Below, piece after piece: positions 1 through 10,020 of a stretch of DNA of 64,000 bases. The notes beneath the pieces are model-generated. The model did not search any database and was not told the DNA's origin. It saw only the letters and a list, made by a program, of their open reading frames with translations. The DNA is taken from NCBI RefSeq assembly GCF_000173735.1, contig NZ_ACCB01000002.1, positions 62,001 through 126,000 of the forward strand, written 5' to 3'. The translations under genes and the position numbers were made by a program. The stretch's first letter is position 1. Each line of letters begins with the position of its first letter. The stretch is from Yersinia aldovae ATCC 35236. Its GTDB lineage: Bacteria > Pseudomonadota > Gammaproteobacteria > Enterobacterales > Enterobacteriaceae.

Positions 1-150
1 GTACGGCTACATGCAGGCAAGGTATTGAGTTATCGCGATATTGCCACACTTGACCCCGGCTGGTTGCTGATTGCCAGCGCCACATTGGTTACACCGCTGG
101 CGCAGGAAACACTGTCAGCCCGTCACATTCAACTGTTAAGGCAGGAGTAA
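1..150 (+). CDS. pduM: PduM C-terminal fragment (microcompartment assembly protein)
   Basis: An open frame enters from the left edge and stops at 148-150, leaving 49 residues ending in HIQLLRQE. Its position directly before pduN (3 bp gap) and the resemblance of the tail to Salmonella PduM support the assignment. PduM is required for proper assembly of the propanediol-utilisation microcompartment, but its biochemical role is not established. Only the C-terminus is visible, so domain checks are not possible. The name rests largely on gene order. Confidence 0.7.
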   Translation, partial: VRLHAGKVLSYRDIATLDPGWLLIASATLVTPLAQETLSARHIQLLRQE

Positions 151-153
151 ATC

Positions 154-429
154 ATGCAACTGGCCCGAGTGGTAGGTTCGGTGGTTTCAACACAAAAGTC
201 GCCGACGCTGATCGGTAAGAAACTACTGTTGGTGCGCCGTGTCGCCGGTGATGGCTCGCTGCCTCCGGACAGCAACACGCCGGATGAAGTGGCGGTCGAC
301 TCTGTTGGCGCAGGTCAAGGTGAACTGGTGCTGCTGTCTGGGGGTTCCAGTGCCCGGCGCGTTTTTGCCGAACCGAATGATGCCATCGACCTGGCGATTG
401 TCGCCATCGTCGATGAATGCTCTTACTGA
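154..429 (+). CDS. pduN: PduN, microcompartment vertex protein
   Basis: The 91-residue protein has the length and start ([13 protein letters not shown]) of the EutN/CcmL family. These proteins form pentamers that cap the vertices of bacterial microcompartments. It is expected to close the icosahedral shell around the propanediol-degrading enzymes. It lies between pduM and pduO in the Salmonella-type order, and its start follows the pduM stop by 3 bp after an AGGAG motif. No anomaly was seen. Confidence 0.93.
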   Translation: MQLARVVGSVVSTQKSPTLIGKKLLLVRRVAGDGSLPPDSNTPDEVAVDSVGAGQGELVLLSGGSSARRVFAEPNDAIDLAIVAIVDECSY

Positions 430-444
430 TTAAGCGGTGATTTT

Positions 445-1462
445 ATGAGCATCTATACCAAAACAGGTGATGCGGGCACTACCGCCCTGTTCACCGGTCA
501 ACGCGTCAAAAAAAGTCATCCTCGGGTGGAAACCTACGGCACCTTGGATGAACTGAATGCGGCACTCAGCCTGTGTGCCCGCGTGGCACAAGGTGAAGAA
601 AACCTTCAGTTACTCGATGCCATACAACATCAATTGTTTTTATTTCAGCGCCGAACTGGCCAGTGAGGGCATCGAAACCCCACCCTGCGGGCGAAAAAGT
701 ATTAGTGAAACCGATATTCAAGCACTGGAACACGCAGTGGACCGCTGCATGGCGCAACTGCCACCGGTGCACGGTTTTATCCTGCCCGGTAGCACTGAAG
801 CTGGGAGCCGCTTACATTTTGCCCGCACCTTGGCGCGGCGCTGCGAACGGCGGTTAACCGAACTGGCCGAGCAAGTACCGGTGCGTCCGGTGTTATTGCA
901 GTATCTCAACCGGTTATCGGACTGCTTGTATGCCCTGGCCCGCGATGAAGACCAGCGCCAGACATTGCAACAAACAGTACAAACCGTGGTAGCGCGCTAT
1001 TTAGCCACAACCACGGAGAAACCCGTTGCGGCCACTCAGCCCGCGAGCGCTGGACTTGGATTTTCTGATGTTCACCAACTGGTTAAGTTAGCGGTTGAAG
1101 CCGCAATGAAATTACCAATTGCGGTAGTTGTGGCACTGGCCGACTGCCACGGCAACATGATTATGACCTACCGCATGCCCGATACTTTGCTGGTCAGCAG
1201 CGAGCTGGCACCGAAAAAGGCCTGGACCGCTGTCGCCATGAAAACCGCTACCCACCAACTCAGTGCAGCCATTCAACCGGGGGCCAGCCTGTTCCAGCTA
1301 GAAGCCAGCACTGGCGGCAAAGTGGTGAGTTTTGGCGGGGGCTACCCACTGTGGCGTGACGGCCAATTGGTGGGCGGTTTAGGGATAAGCGGCGGTAGCG
1401 TCGAACAAGATATGCACATAGCAGAAGCGGCCATATCGGCTTTACATCTGAGGAATGAATAA
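445..1462 (+). pseudogene. pduO: PduO, ATP:cob(I)alamin adenosyltransferase, frameshifted
   Basis: The intact protein would be about 338 residues. It has an N-terminal PduO-type adenosyltransferase domain (start MSIYTKTGDAGTTALFTGQ) that makes adenosylcobalamin for diol dehydratase, and a C-terminal HbpS-like domain (LVSSELAPKKAWTAV, then GGLGISGGSVEQDM). The frame that starts at 445 stops at 664-666 after QLFLFQRRTGQ. The expected continuation, FSAELASEG, is in the +1 frame and runs to 1462. The switch falls in a run of five T at 637-641; four T would restore one frame. The rest of both domains is well preserved, so this is either a recent single-base insertion or a sequencing error. The 3' stop overlaps the pduP start (TAATG). 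A separate adenosyltransferase elsewhere could cover the loss. Confidence 0.85.
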
Positions 1463-2850
1463 TGAATACCAATGACCTTGAATCGCTCATTCGCACTATC
1501 CTCACCGAGCAACTGACGCCGGTCACGGCCCCTGCCTCCAGCGCCATTTTTGCCAGCGTGGATGAAGCCATTAATGCTGCTCACAGCGCGTTTTTACGCT
1601 ATCAGCAAAGCCCGATGAAAACTCGCAGCGCCATTATCCGCGCTATCCGTGAGCAATTAAAACCACAACTTGTCTCGCTGTCCGAGCGCGGTGCCAGTGA
1701 AACCGGCATGGGGAATAAAGAAGATAAATTTCTGAAAAACAAAGCTGCACTGGAAAACACACCGGGTATTGAAGACCTATCTACCACCGCCCTGACCGGT
1801 GATGGCGGCATGGTGTTATTCGAGTATTCACCCTTCGGCGTTATTGGTTCAGTCGCCCCCAGCACTAACCCGACCGAAACCATTATTAATAACAGCATCA
1901 GTATGTTGGCAGCGGGTAATGCAGTCTATTTCAGCCCCCACCCTGGTGCTAAAGCCGTGTCATTGGATCTCATCGCCCAAATTGAAGCGATCATTTTCAA
2001 CAGTTGCGGCATTCGCAATCTGGTGGTGACAGTAAAAGAACCGAGTTTCGAAGCCACCCAACAGATGATGGCACACGACAAAATTGCCTTGCTCGCTATT
2101 ACTGGTGGCCCGGCCATTGTGGCGATGGGCATGAAAAGCGGCAAGAAAGTGATTGGTGCCGGTGCCGGTAACCCACCTTGTCTGGTGGATGAAACCGCCG
2201 AGTTAGTCAAAGCGGCGCAGGATATCGTGGCGGGTGCTTCATTTGACTACAACCTACCGTGCATTGCAGAGAAAAGCCTGATCGTGGTGGAAAGTGTTGC
2301 CGACCGTTTATTGCAACAGATGCAGGCCTTCGATGCATTACTGATAAGCAATCCGCAACAGGCCGACAGCTTACGCAAAGCCTGCCTGACGCCGCAGGGC
2401 CATGCCAATAAAAATCTGGTGGGTAAAAGCCCCATTGAACTGCTGAAAGCCGCCGGCATCACCTGCCCGGCTAAAGCCCCGCGTCTGTTATTGGTCGAAG
2501 TGGCGGGTGACGATCCACTGGTCACCACCGAACAATTGATGCCGCTGTTACCGGTGGTGCGGGTAAAGGATTTTGATGCGGCCCTGACATTGGCATTGCA
2601 CGTCGAGGGCGGCCTGCATCATACCGCAACCATGCACTCGCAAAATGTCTCGCGCTTGAATCTGGCGGCACGTTTGTTGCAAACCTCCATTTTTGTCAAA
2701 AATGGCCCGTCCTATGCCGGGATCGGTGTCGGCGGTGAAGGCTTTACCACCTTTACTATTGCCACCCCGACTGGTGAGGGTACGACCTCGGCGCGTACCT
2801 TTGCACGTCAACGCCGCTGTGTACTGACTAATGGTTTCTCTATTCGCTGA
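1462..2850 (+). CDS. pduP: PduP, CoA-acylating propionaldehyde dehydrogenase
   Basis: This 462-residue aldehyde dehydrogenase converts propionaldehyde, NAD+ and CoA to propionyl-CoA inside the microcompartment. The N-terminal 18 residues (MNTNDLESLIRTILTEQL) match the amphipathic helix that targets PduP to the shell lumen. The catalytic cysteine is Cys267 in YNLPCIAEK, and GAGAGNPPCLVDE and a glycine-rich GVGGEGFT segment follow the family pattern. The length is close to the Salmonella protein (464). Its start overlaps the pduO stop by one base. It supplies the oxidative branch, with PduL (outside the window) and PduW recovering ATP. Confidence 0.96.
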   Translation: MNTNDLESLIRTILTEQLTPVTAPASSAIFASVDEAINAAHSAFLRYQQSPMKTRSAIIRAIREQLKPQLVSLSERGASETGMGNKEDKFLKNKAALENTPGIEDLSTTALTGDGGMVLFEYSPFGVIGSVAPSTNPTETIINNSISMLAAGNAVYFSPHPGAKAVSLDLIAQIEAIIFNSCGIRNLVVTVKEPSFEATQQMMAHDKIALLAITGGPAIVAMGMKSGKKVIGAGAGNPPCLVDETAELVKAAQDIVAGASFDYNLPCIAEKSLIVVESVADRLLQQMQAFDALLISNPQQADSLRKACLTPQGHANKNLVGKSPIELLKAAGITCPAKAPRLLLVEVAGDDPLVTTEQLMPLLPVVRVKDFDAALTLALHVEGGLHHTATMHSQNVSRLNLAARLLQTSIFVKNGPSYAGIGVGGEGFTTFTIATPTGEGTTSARTFARQRRCVLTNGFSIR

Positions 2851-2860
2851 GCGAGGATGT

Positions 2861-3976
2861 ATGAAAACTTTTTTCCTGCAAACACGCATTTATAGCGGGG
2901 AAGGCAGCCTCAAGGTACTGCAACGCTTTCATCAGCGCAAAATCTGGATAGTTTGCGATGGCTTTTTAGCCACCTCTCCGCTGCTGGATAAACTGAGACA
3001 GGCCTTGCCCGCCGACAACCAAATTACCCTGTTCAGCGATATCACGCCGGATCCGAATATCGCCACCGTGGTGAAGGGGATTGAGCAGATGCAAGCGCTG
3101 CGCCCCGACATAGTGATCGGTTTTGGCGGTGGTTCGGCACTGGATGCCGCCAAAGCCATTGTCTGGTTTAGCCGTAAACAAGGGCTGGAGATAGAAACCT
3201 GTATCGCCATCCCAACCACCAGCGGGACTGGCTCTGAGGTCACCAGCGCTTGTGTAATAAGTGATCCAGAGAAAAGCATTAAATATCCCATCTTTGACGA
3301 TGAAATTTATCCTGATATCGCCATTTTGGATGCCGCACTGGTGGCGAGCGTGCCCCCCGTCATTACCGCCAATACCGGATTGGATGTGTTGACTCATGCG
3401 CTGGAGGCCTATGTATCACCGCGCGCCAGTGATTTTACCGATGCACTGGCAGAAAAAGCGGTGCAACTGGTATTTCGCCATCTGGCAACCGCCTGCCGTA
3501 AAGGTGACTGCCTGATAACCCGCGGCAAAATGCACAATGCCTCGACGCTGGCCGGCATAGCATTCAGCCAGGCGGGGCTGGGTATCAATCATGCCATCGC
3601 CCACCAATTGGGGGGGCAATTCCACATTGCTCACGGCTTAGCGAATGCCCTGTTGCTGGTGCCGGTGATTCGCTTTAACGCCGCCGATGCGCGAGCGCGT
3701 AAGCGTTATGCAAGATTGGCGAAGCTGTGCCATTTCAGCCCGGCCAATGGCGATGATCGCAGTGCAGTCAATCAGTTGGTTCACCAAATTGAGCAGCTAA
3801 AACGTCAGTGCGGGCTACCTCAGCCGTTGGCGGCAATGAAAGTTAATGAGCGCCAATTGCAGCAACATCTCCCCGACATGATTGCAGCAGCCCTTGCCGA
3901 CATCACATTGCGCACCAACCCGCGCCCAGCTAGCGACCAGGATATCCGTGGGATTATCGAGGCGCTTTATGAGTGA
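2861..3976 (+). CDS. pduQ: PduQ, propanol dehydrogenase
   Basis: This 371-residue iron-dependent alcohol dehydrogenase reduces propionaldehyde to 1-propanol and regenerates NAD+ for PduP. The NAD-binding GFGGGSALDAAKA motif, the PTTSGTGSEVTSA loop and the metal-binding histidines in NHAIAHQLGGQFHIAHG are present. The ATG at 2861 is preferred to an upstream in-frame ATG at 2831 because it matches the family N-terminus (MKTFFLQTRIYSG) and follows a GCGAGG ribosome site. The longer form would overlap the pduP end. The 3' end overlaps pduS by 8 bp. Confidence 0.95.
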   Translation: MKTFFLQTRIYSGEGSLKVLQRFHQRKIWIVCDGFLATSPLLDKLRQALPADNQITLFSDITPDPNIATVVKGIEQMQALRPDIVIGFGGGSALDAAKAIVWFSRKQGLEIETCIAIPTTSGTGSEVTSACVISDPEKSIKYPIFDDEIYPDIAILDAALVASVPPVITANTGLDVLTHALEAYVSPRASDFTDALAEKAVQLVFRHLATACRKGDCLITRGKMHNASTLAGIAFSQAGLGINHAIAHQLGGQFHIAHGLANALLLVPVIRFNAADARARKRYARLAKLCHFSPANGDDRSAVNQLVHQIEQLKRQCGLPQPLAAMKVNERQLQQHLPDMIAAALADITLRTNPRPASDQDIRGIIEALYE

Positions 3977-5360
3977 TATGCAGATGCCTGAGGCCAACGT
4001 GCTGTACTCGCCACCCGTTTATGGCGAACTGACACCCTGTGATGCCGCGACTATCCAACAGCGTGTGCGTGACGCCGGTGTGGTCGGAGCCGGTGGTGCC
4101 GGGTTCCCCACGGCGGTGAAGTTACAGGCACAGGCCGAGATTTTCCTGGTCAATGCCGCTGAGTGTGAACCGATGTTGAAAGTGGATCAGCAATTGATCC
4201 CACGTCAGGCGGCACGGCTGGTACGCGGCGTACTGTACGGCATGAAAGCCACCGGCGCAGGCGAAGGCATCATTGCGCTGAAAGCTAAATATGAGGAGGC
4301 CATCGCAGCACTGACACCGCTGCTGCCACCACAGATTAGGTTGCATATTTTACCCGATGTTTACCCCGCCGGAGATGAAGTGATCACCATCTGGCTGGCA
4401 ACCGGCCGCCGGGTTCCACCTGCGGCGCTGCCGATCAGCATTGGGGTGGTGGTGAATAACGTGCAAACCCTGCTCAATGTGGCCCGCGCCGTTGAACAGC
4501 AGTGGCCGGTCACCCGCCGAACTCTCACAGTGAATGGTGCCGTAGCTCGGCCATTGACCTTGACGGTGCCACTGGGCACGTCACTGCGGGAAGTGTTGGC
4601 TTTGGCCAGTGGCGCGACCATTAATAACCCAGCTTATATTAATGGTGGCCCGATGATGGGCCATGCCCTGCATGACCTTGATCAGCCCGTCACCAAAACC
4701 ACAGGCGGCCTGCTGGTACTGCCTGCTGATCATTTGCTGATTACCCGCCGTGCCCGCAGTGATAAGGATGTGCTTGCCATCGCTCGCACCGTCTGCGAAC
4801 AGTGTCGCATGTGTACCGAACTCTGCCCGCGCCACCTTATCGGCCATGAATTACCGCCGCACCTGTTGGTACGGGCGATTATCTACCAGCAAGTTGCCAC
4901 GCCAGATATTTTACTCAGCGCCCTGACCTGCTCGGAATGCAGTCTGTGTGAAAGCTATGCCTGCCCGGTGGATATCTCGCCGATGCGCATTAACCGCCTG
5001 CTGAAAACTCAGTTACGTGCGCAGGGTGCCCGCTATCAAGGGGAGCTGCGCGAAGCTGACCCGATGGCGAAATACCGCATGGTGCCAACAGCACGGCTGA
5101 TCGCCCGCCTGGATTTAACCGACTGGTATCAGGCTGCCCCCTTTAGTGAAGAACCCTATCAGCCGCAACAGGTGATATTGCCATGGCGCCAGCATATCGG
5201 TGCTGCCGCAGAGGCCATCGTCGCTGTGGGGGATCGGATAGAACAGGGCCAATTAATTGGGCAAATCCCGCATAACGCCTTGGGTGCACCACTGCACGCC
5301 AGTATCAGCGGCGTGGTTACCGCCATCGATGTCAGAGCCATCACGATAAGTCGCGGCTGA
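3969..5360 (+). CDS. pduS: PduS, cobalamin reductase (RnfC-like ferredoxin flavoprotein)
   Basis: This 463-residue protein carries an N-terminal RnfC/Nqo1-like flavin-binding segment (GAGGAGFPT at 40-48). It also has two 4Fe-4S motifs: Cys276, 279, 282, 286 and Cys321, 324, 327, 332. PduS reduces cob(II)alamin so that PduO can adenosylate it, and it may pass electrons through the shell protein PduT. The ATG at 3969 overlaps the pduQ stop (8 bp); a second in-frame ATG at 3978 is also possible. A longer frame reaching back to 3882 would lie inside pduQ and is not favoured. Confidence 0.93.
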   Translation: MSDMQMPEANVLYSPPVYGELTPCDAATIQQRVRDAGVVGAGGAGFPTAVKLQAQAEIFLVNAAECEPMLKVDQQLIPRQAARLVRGVLYGMKATGAGEGIIALKAKYEEAIAALTPLLPPQIRLHILPDVYPAGDEVITIWLATGRRVPPAALPISIGVVVNNVQTLLNVARAVEQQWPVTRRTLTVNGAVARPLTLTVPLGTSLREVLALASGATINNPAYINGGPMMGHALHDLDQPVTKTTGGLLVLPADHLLITRRARSDKDVLAIARTVCEQCRMCTELCPRHLIGHELPPHLLVRAIIYQQVATPDILLSALTCSECSLCESYACPVDISPMRINRLLKTQLRAQGARYQGELREADPMAKYRMVPTARLIARLDLTDWYQAAPFSEEPYQPQQVILPWRQHIGAAAEAIVAVGDRIEQGQLIGQIPHNALGAPLHASISGVVTAIDVRAITISRG

Positions 5361-5385
5361 CCGTGTTTTTTAAAGAGGAGTCGGC

Positions 5386-5943
5386 ATGTCACAAGCCATT
5401 GGAATTGTTGAATTAAGCAGTATTGCCAAAGGGATGGAAGTCTGCGACCTGATGCTAAAAAGTGCCAACGTCGACCTGTTGGTTAGCAAAACCCTGTGCC
5501 CCGGCAAGTATTTGCTGATGGTGGGAGGTGATATCGGGGCGGTGACTCAGTCGGTACAAAATGGTGAACGGCACAGCGGTCACTTATTGGTCGACAGCAT
5601 CGTTTTGCCCAATCTTCATCCATCAGTATTACCTGCCATCAGCGGCCTGAACCCGGTGGAAAACCGCCAGGCGGCTGGTGTGGTGGAGACCTGGAGTGTT
5701 GTGGCCTGCATTACCGCCGCCGACCGTGCAGTGAAAGCCGCCAATGTCACTCTGGTACGTATTCATATGGCTTTTGGTATCGGTGGCAAATGTTATCAGG
5801 TGCTTAGCGGTGATATTGCCGATGTGCAAACCGCCGTCGAGGTCGCCAGCCAATGTGCGGGTGAAAAGGGATTATTGATATACAGCTCAGTTATCCCACG
5901 GCCCCATGAGGCGCTGTGGCGTCAGTTAGTTCAGGAGGCATGA
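5386..5943 (+). CDS. pduT: PduT, shell protein with pore iron-sulfur cluster
   Basis: The 185 residues hold two tandem BMC domains, each with a version of the GIVE/GIGGK pattern, which makes a pseudohexameric trimer. Cys38 in TLCPGK is the residue known in Salmonella PduT to hold a 4Fe-4S cluster at the trimer pore, so the protein is thought to conduct electrons across the shell. A strong AAAGAGGAG site precedes the start. The stop overlaps the pduU start. Placement directly after pduS fits a PduS-PduT electron path. Confidence 0.95.
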   Translation: MSQAIGIVELSSIAKGMEVCDLMLKSANVDLLVSKTLCPGKYLLMVGGDIGAVTQSVQNGERHSGHLLVDSIVLPNLHPSVLPAISGLNPVENRQAAGVVETWSVVACITAADRAVKAANVTLVRIHMAFGIGGKCYQVLSGDIADVQTAVEVASQCAGEKGLLIYSSVIPRPHEALWRQLVQEA

Positions 5944-6293
5944 TGGAAGCAAATAGCACCCCCGAGCGCGTGATCCAGGAATATGTTCCCGGTAAACAGA
6001 TAACCCTGGCGCACCTGATAGCTAACCCTAACAAGGCGCTTTATAAAAAACTGGGGCTAAACGATGTCAGCAGCGCCATTGGCATTTTGACCATTACCCC
6101 CAGTGAAGCCTCGATTATTGCCAGTGATATCGCCACCAAATCCGGCGCAGTCGAGATTGGTTTTATTGATCGATTTACCGGTGCCGTGGTGTTTACCGGT
6201 GATGTTTCCGCGGTGGAATACGCATTGAAACAAGTGATTCACACCTTGGGCGACATGATGAAATTCACTGCCTGCCCGATGACCCGGACTTGA
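5943..6293 (+). CDS. pduU: PduU, shell protein (permuted BMC domain)
   Basis: The 116-residue product keeps the family signature, with [10 protein letters not shown] near the start and [14 protein letters not shown] and KSGAVEIGF in the BMC core. PduU is a circularly permuted BMC hexamer with a small beta-barrel capping the pore. The ATG at 5943 is chosen because AGGAGG at 5933-5938 gives four bases of spacing. The adjacent in-frame ATG at 5940 would leave only one base, and a start at 5916 would lie inside pduT. The length equals that of the Salmonella protein. Confidence 0.94.
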   Translation: MEANSTPERVIQEYVPGKQITLAHLIANPNKALYKKLGLNDVSSAIGILTITPSEASIIASDIATKSGAVEIGFIDRFTGAVVFTGDVSAVEYALKQVIHTLGDMMKFTACPMTRT

Positions 6294-6297
6294 TGCC

Positions 6298-6732
6298 ATG
6301 CAACGCATCATGTTGATTGGCCCCAGTCAGTGCGGCAAAACCTCGCTGATTCAGCGCTTACGCGGCGAGGCGCTGAATTACCAGAAAACCCAGTCCATTA
6401 TCTGGCAGGACAATGCCATAGATACGCCGGGTGAATATCTGGAAAACCGCTGTTTATACAGTGCGTTATTAGCCAGTGCTTGTGAAGCCGATGTGGTGGG
6501 GTTGGTACAAAATGCCGATGCCACGCAGAGCTGGTTTGCGCCAATGCTGGCACAGGTTTTCAACAAACCGGTGATTGGCATCATCAGTAAAGCCGATACC
6601 GTCAGCCACACCGACCAACTGGGCTGGGCGGCGGATTGCCTGACCCAAGCGGGCGCACAACATATTTTTATCACCTCGGCGCAAACCGGCGAGGGGTTAA
6701 CTGACCTTATGACTTATTTGAATCCCTTATGA
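6298..6732 (+). CDS. pduV: PduV, small Ras-like GTPase of the EutP/PduV family
   Basis: The 144-residue product has a P-loop ([10 protein letters not shown] at 8-17), a DTPGEY switch-II-like motif and an ISKAD guanine-specificity motif, all typical of the EutP/PduV family. In Salmonella PduV associates with the outside of the microcompartment and has been linked to its movement along filaments; its nucleotide cycle is little studied. It starts 4 bp after pduU. Its last codons lie within a short direct repeat (6705-6739), so the final residues may have been altered by a small duplication. Confidence 0.9.
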   Translation: MQRIMLIGPSQCGKTSLIQRLRGEALNYQKTQSIIWQDNAIDTPGEYLENRCLYSALLASACEADVVGLVQNADATQSWFAPMLAQVFNKPVIGIISKADTVSHTDQLGWAADCLTQAGAQHIFITSAQTGEGLTDLMTYLNPL

Positions 6733-6739
6733 CTTATTT
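6705..6739 (+). repeat. Short tandem duplication at the pduV 3' end
   Basis: The 15-base string CCTTATGACTTATTT occurs at 6705-6719 and again at 6725-6739, a 20-base period. The pduV stop codon (6730-6732) is inside the second copy. It looks like a slippage duplication at a gene end and probably has no function. Confidence 0.75.
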
Positions 6740-6741
6740 AA

Positions 6742-7998
<1,257 letters not shown>

Positions 7999-8006
7999 GA
8001 GGCAAT

Positions 8007-8789
8007 ATGAAAAGTGGAAAAGTTTGGCTAGTCGGTGCGGGGCCGGGGGATGCAGCACTGATTACAGTAAAAGGCTTACATGCCATTCGTCGTGCTGAAG
8101 CGCTGGTCTATGACCGGTTAGTCTGCGCGGAATTATTAGCTGAAGCACCAGACGGTTGTGAAATGATTAATGTGGGCAAAACACCCAATCATCATTTGGT
8201 GCCACAACCACAAATCAATGAAATTCTGGTGGATTGTGCTCAACGCGGCTTGAATGTGGTGCGGCTAAAAGGCGGCGACCCTTATGTCTTTGGGCGCGGC
8301 GGAGAAGAAGCCGAAGCACTGGCTCTGGCTGGTATTCCGTTTGAGGTAGTTCCAGGAATAAGCTCCGCCATTGGCGGGTTGGCTTATGCCGGTATCCCGG
8401 TGACCCATCGTGATTATGCCTCAGGTTTTCATGTAGTTACCGGCCATCTACGTCAGGGCAATGAGCCGCAGGACTGGGCAACATTAGCCAAGCTGGAAGG
8501 TACATTGATTATCCTGATGGGCATGACGCAACTGACCGCCATTTGTCAGCAACTGATTGCTGGCGGCAAAGCGCCCACCACACCTGCGGCGGTGGTGATG
8601 TATGCCAGCCATCAGCAACAGCAAGTGGCCAGTGGCACTCTGACCACGTTAGCTGATCAAGTTGCGGCGCAAGGATTATCAGCCCCGGCACTGATTGTTG
8701 TTGGTGATGTGGTGCGCTTGCGCGACATACTGGCATTCACGCCAGAAATACTGTCGCTAAACTCAATTCCCTCGCTGATATACCCATAG
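8007..8789 (+). CDS. cobA: Uroporphyrinogen-III C-methyltransferase (SUMT) for cobalamin synthesis
   Basis: The product (260 residues) is a stand-alone SUMT that uses S-adenosylmethionine to make precorrin-2 from uroporphyrinogen III. Motifs are VGAGPGD near the N-terminus, YDRLV, the KGGDPYVFGRGGEE signature and VPGISS. It lacks the N-terminal dehydrogenase-chelatase half of CysG, so it looks dedicated to the cobalamin branch. The symbol follows the SUMT nomenclature, not the Salmonella adenosyltransferase CobA. The ATG at 8007 has GAGAGG five bases upstream; an in-frame ATG at 7995 overlaps the pduW stop and is the alternative. The last codons and stop lie inside an ERIC-type repeat. Confidence 0.93.
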   Translation: MKSGKVWLVGAGPGDAALITVKGLHAIRRAEALVYDRLVCAELLAEAPDGCEMINVGKTPNHHLVPQPQINEILVDCAQRGLNVVRLKGGDPYVFGRGGEEAEALALAGIPFEVVPGISSAIGGLAYAGIPVTHRDYASGFHVVTGHLRQGNEPQDWATLAKLEGTLIILMGMTQLTAICQQLIAGGKAPTTPAAVVMYASHQQQQVASGTLTTLADQVAAQGLSAPALIVVGDVVRLRDILAFTPEILSLNSIPSLIYP

Positions 8790-8904
8790 TCATTGGTGTT
8801 GTAGGTAGGCAGCAAGTGAGCACATCCCGATGAGCTTACATAAGTAAGTGATTCGGGTGAGTGAGTGTAGCGAACAACCCTACAGCATCAAGGGCGAAGG
8901 GTAT
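8779..8904. repeat. ERIC element (copy 1)
   Basis: The segment has the ERIC layout of about 127 bp: TATACCCAT-like and GGGTAT ends in inverse orientation, and the diagnostic core GATGAGCTTACATAAGTAAGTGATTCGGGTGAG. It overlaps the last codons and stop of cobA and separates it from cobD. Related copies are at 11888-12014 and 13125-13252. ERICs in yersiniae are known to be transcribed with neighbouring genes and to fold into long hairpins that can alter mRNA stability. Confidence 0.88.
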
Positions 8905-8946
8905 GGTATTCTGAACACATATCCTAAATAGGGGAATAACGCAGCA

Positions 8947-10020
8947 ATGAGCGAACATGGCGGGAATGTGCTGGAAATGGCACTGAAAATCGGGACAAAC
9001 GCCGAGAACATTATTGATTTCAGTGCCAATATTAATCCGTTGGGAATGCCAGACTCGCTAAAAACCGCCATTGTTGAACAGTTAGCACGCGCGGAACACT
9101 ACCCTGATGTTGAGTATCGCCAACTGCACAGTGCACTGGCCCACGCTCACCATTGTTTGCCGGAAAATATCATGGCAGGCAATGGTGCAACCGAACTCAT
9201 TTATGCCGTAGTGCATTATCTGCAACCTCGCACTGCCCTGCTGCTGACACCGGGTTTTGCTGAATACCGTCGCGCCCTGCAACGGGTCGGTTGCCAGATT
9301 GATGATTATCAGATGAGTGACGCTGATGGCTATCAGCCCGATGATCGGCTGCTGACGGTATTAGAACAGCAGCGCCCTGACTGCCTGTTTCTGGCAACCC
9401 CCAATAACCCGACCGGATTAATGCCAGATACTAACCTGCTGCAAGCTATTGTACGCTGCTGCCACCAATACCAAATTGCATTAATTGTTGATGAAGCCTT
9501 CATTGATTTTCTGCCGGATGCGCCGGGGCTTATCCCGCAATTGGCGGATTTCCCGCACCTTTATGTATTGCGTTCACTGACCAAATTTTTCGCGATTCCA
9601 GGGTTGCGGTTGGGATACTTGCTCAGTGGCAATCTGGCGGGCATCCAGCAAATGAAACAGCAGCGCGAACCCTGGACCATCAATGCCTTCGCCGCATTGG
9701 CAGGTGAGATTATTCTCGATGACCAGCCTTATATTCAAGCCACTCATGAATGGTTGGCACAGCAGCAGCGCTGGCTATATCAGCAATTATGCGCCATTCC
9801 CGCATTACAGGTGTGGCAAGGTTGCGCCAACTATCTTTTCCTGCGCTGTTTAAGGCCGGAAATAGCGCTACAACCGGCATTATTACAGCACCATATTCTG
9901 ATTCGCCATTGCGCCAATTACCCCGGACTGACCCGCGACCACTATCGTGTGGCCATCAAAAGTGCAACGGACAATCAACGACTGGTCACCGCGTTACAAC
10001 AGGTTTTTAGCCATGGCTGA
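8947..10020 (+). CDS. cobD: CobD, L-threonine-O-3-phosphate decarboxylase
   Basis: This 357-residue class-II aminotransferase-fold PLP enzyme decarboxylates threonine phosphate to (R)-1-amino-2-propanol phosphate, the linker of the lower cobalamin ligand. The N-terminus (HGGN, then DFSANINPLG), the ATPNNPTG motif, DEAFIDF and the PLP lysine, Lys213 in SLTKFFAIPG, fit CobD; Salmonella CobD is 364 residues. HisC in this window is a paralogue with a different substrate. The 3' end overlaps pduX by 8 bp. PduX makes the substrate of this enzyme, so the pair forms a coherent step. Confidence 0.94.
   Translation: MSEHGGNVLEMALKIGTNAENIIDFSANINPLGMPDSLKTAIVEQLARAEHYPDVEYRQLHSALAHAHHCLPENIMAGNGATELIYAVVHYLQPRTALLLTPGFAEYRRALQRVGCQIDDYQMSDADGYQPDDRLLTVLEQQRPDCLFLATPNNPTGLMPDTNLLQAIVRCCHQYQIALIVDEAFIDFLPDAPGLIPQLADFPHLYVLRSLTKFFAIPGLRLGYLLSGNLAGIQQMKQQREPWTINAFAALAGEIILDDQPYIQATHEWLAQQQRWLYQQLCAIPALQVWQGCANYLFLRCLRPEIALQPALLQHHILIRHCANYPGLTRDHYRVAIKSATDNQRLVTALQQVFSHG

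Noticed and set aside
634-645. Programmed frameshift site in pduO (TTG TTT TTA)
   Set aside because: The needed shift is +1, whereas the slippery pattern suggests -1, and PduO in relatives is encoded in one frame. A simple insertion explains it better.
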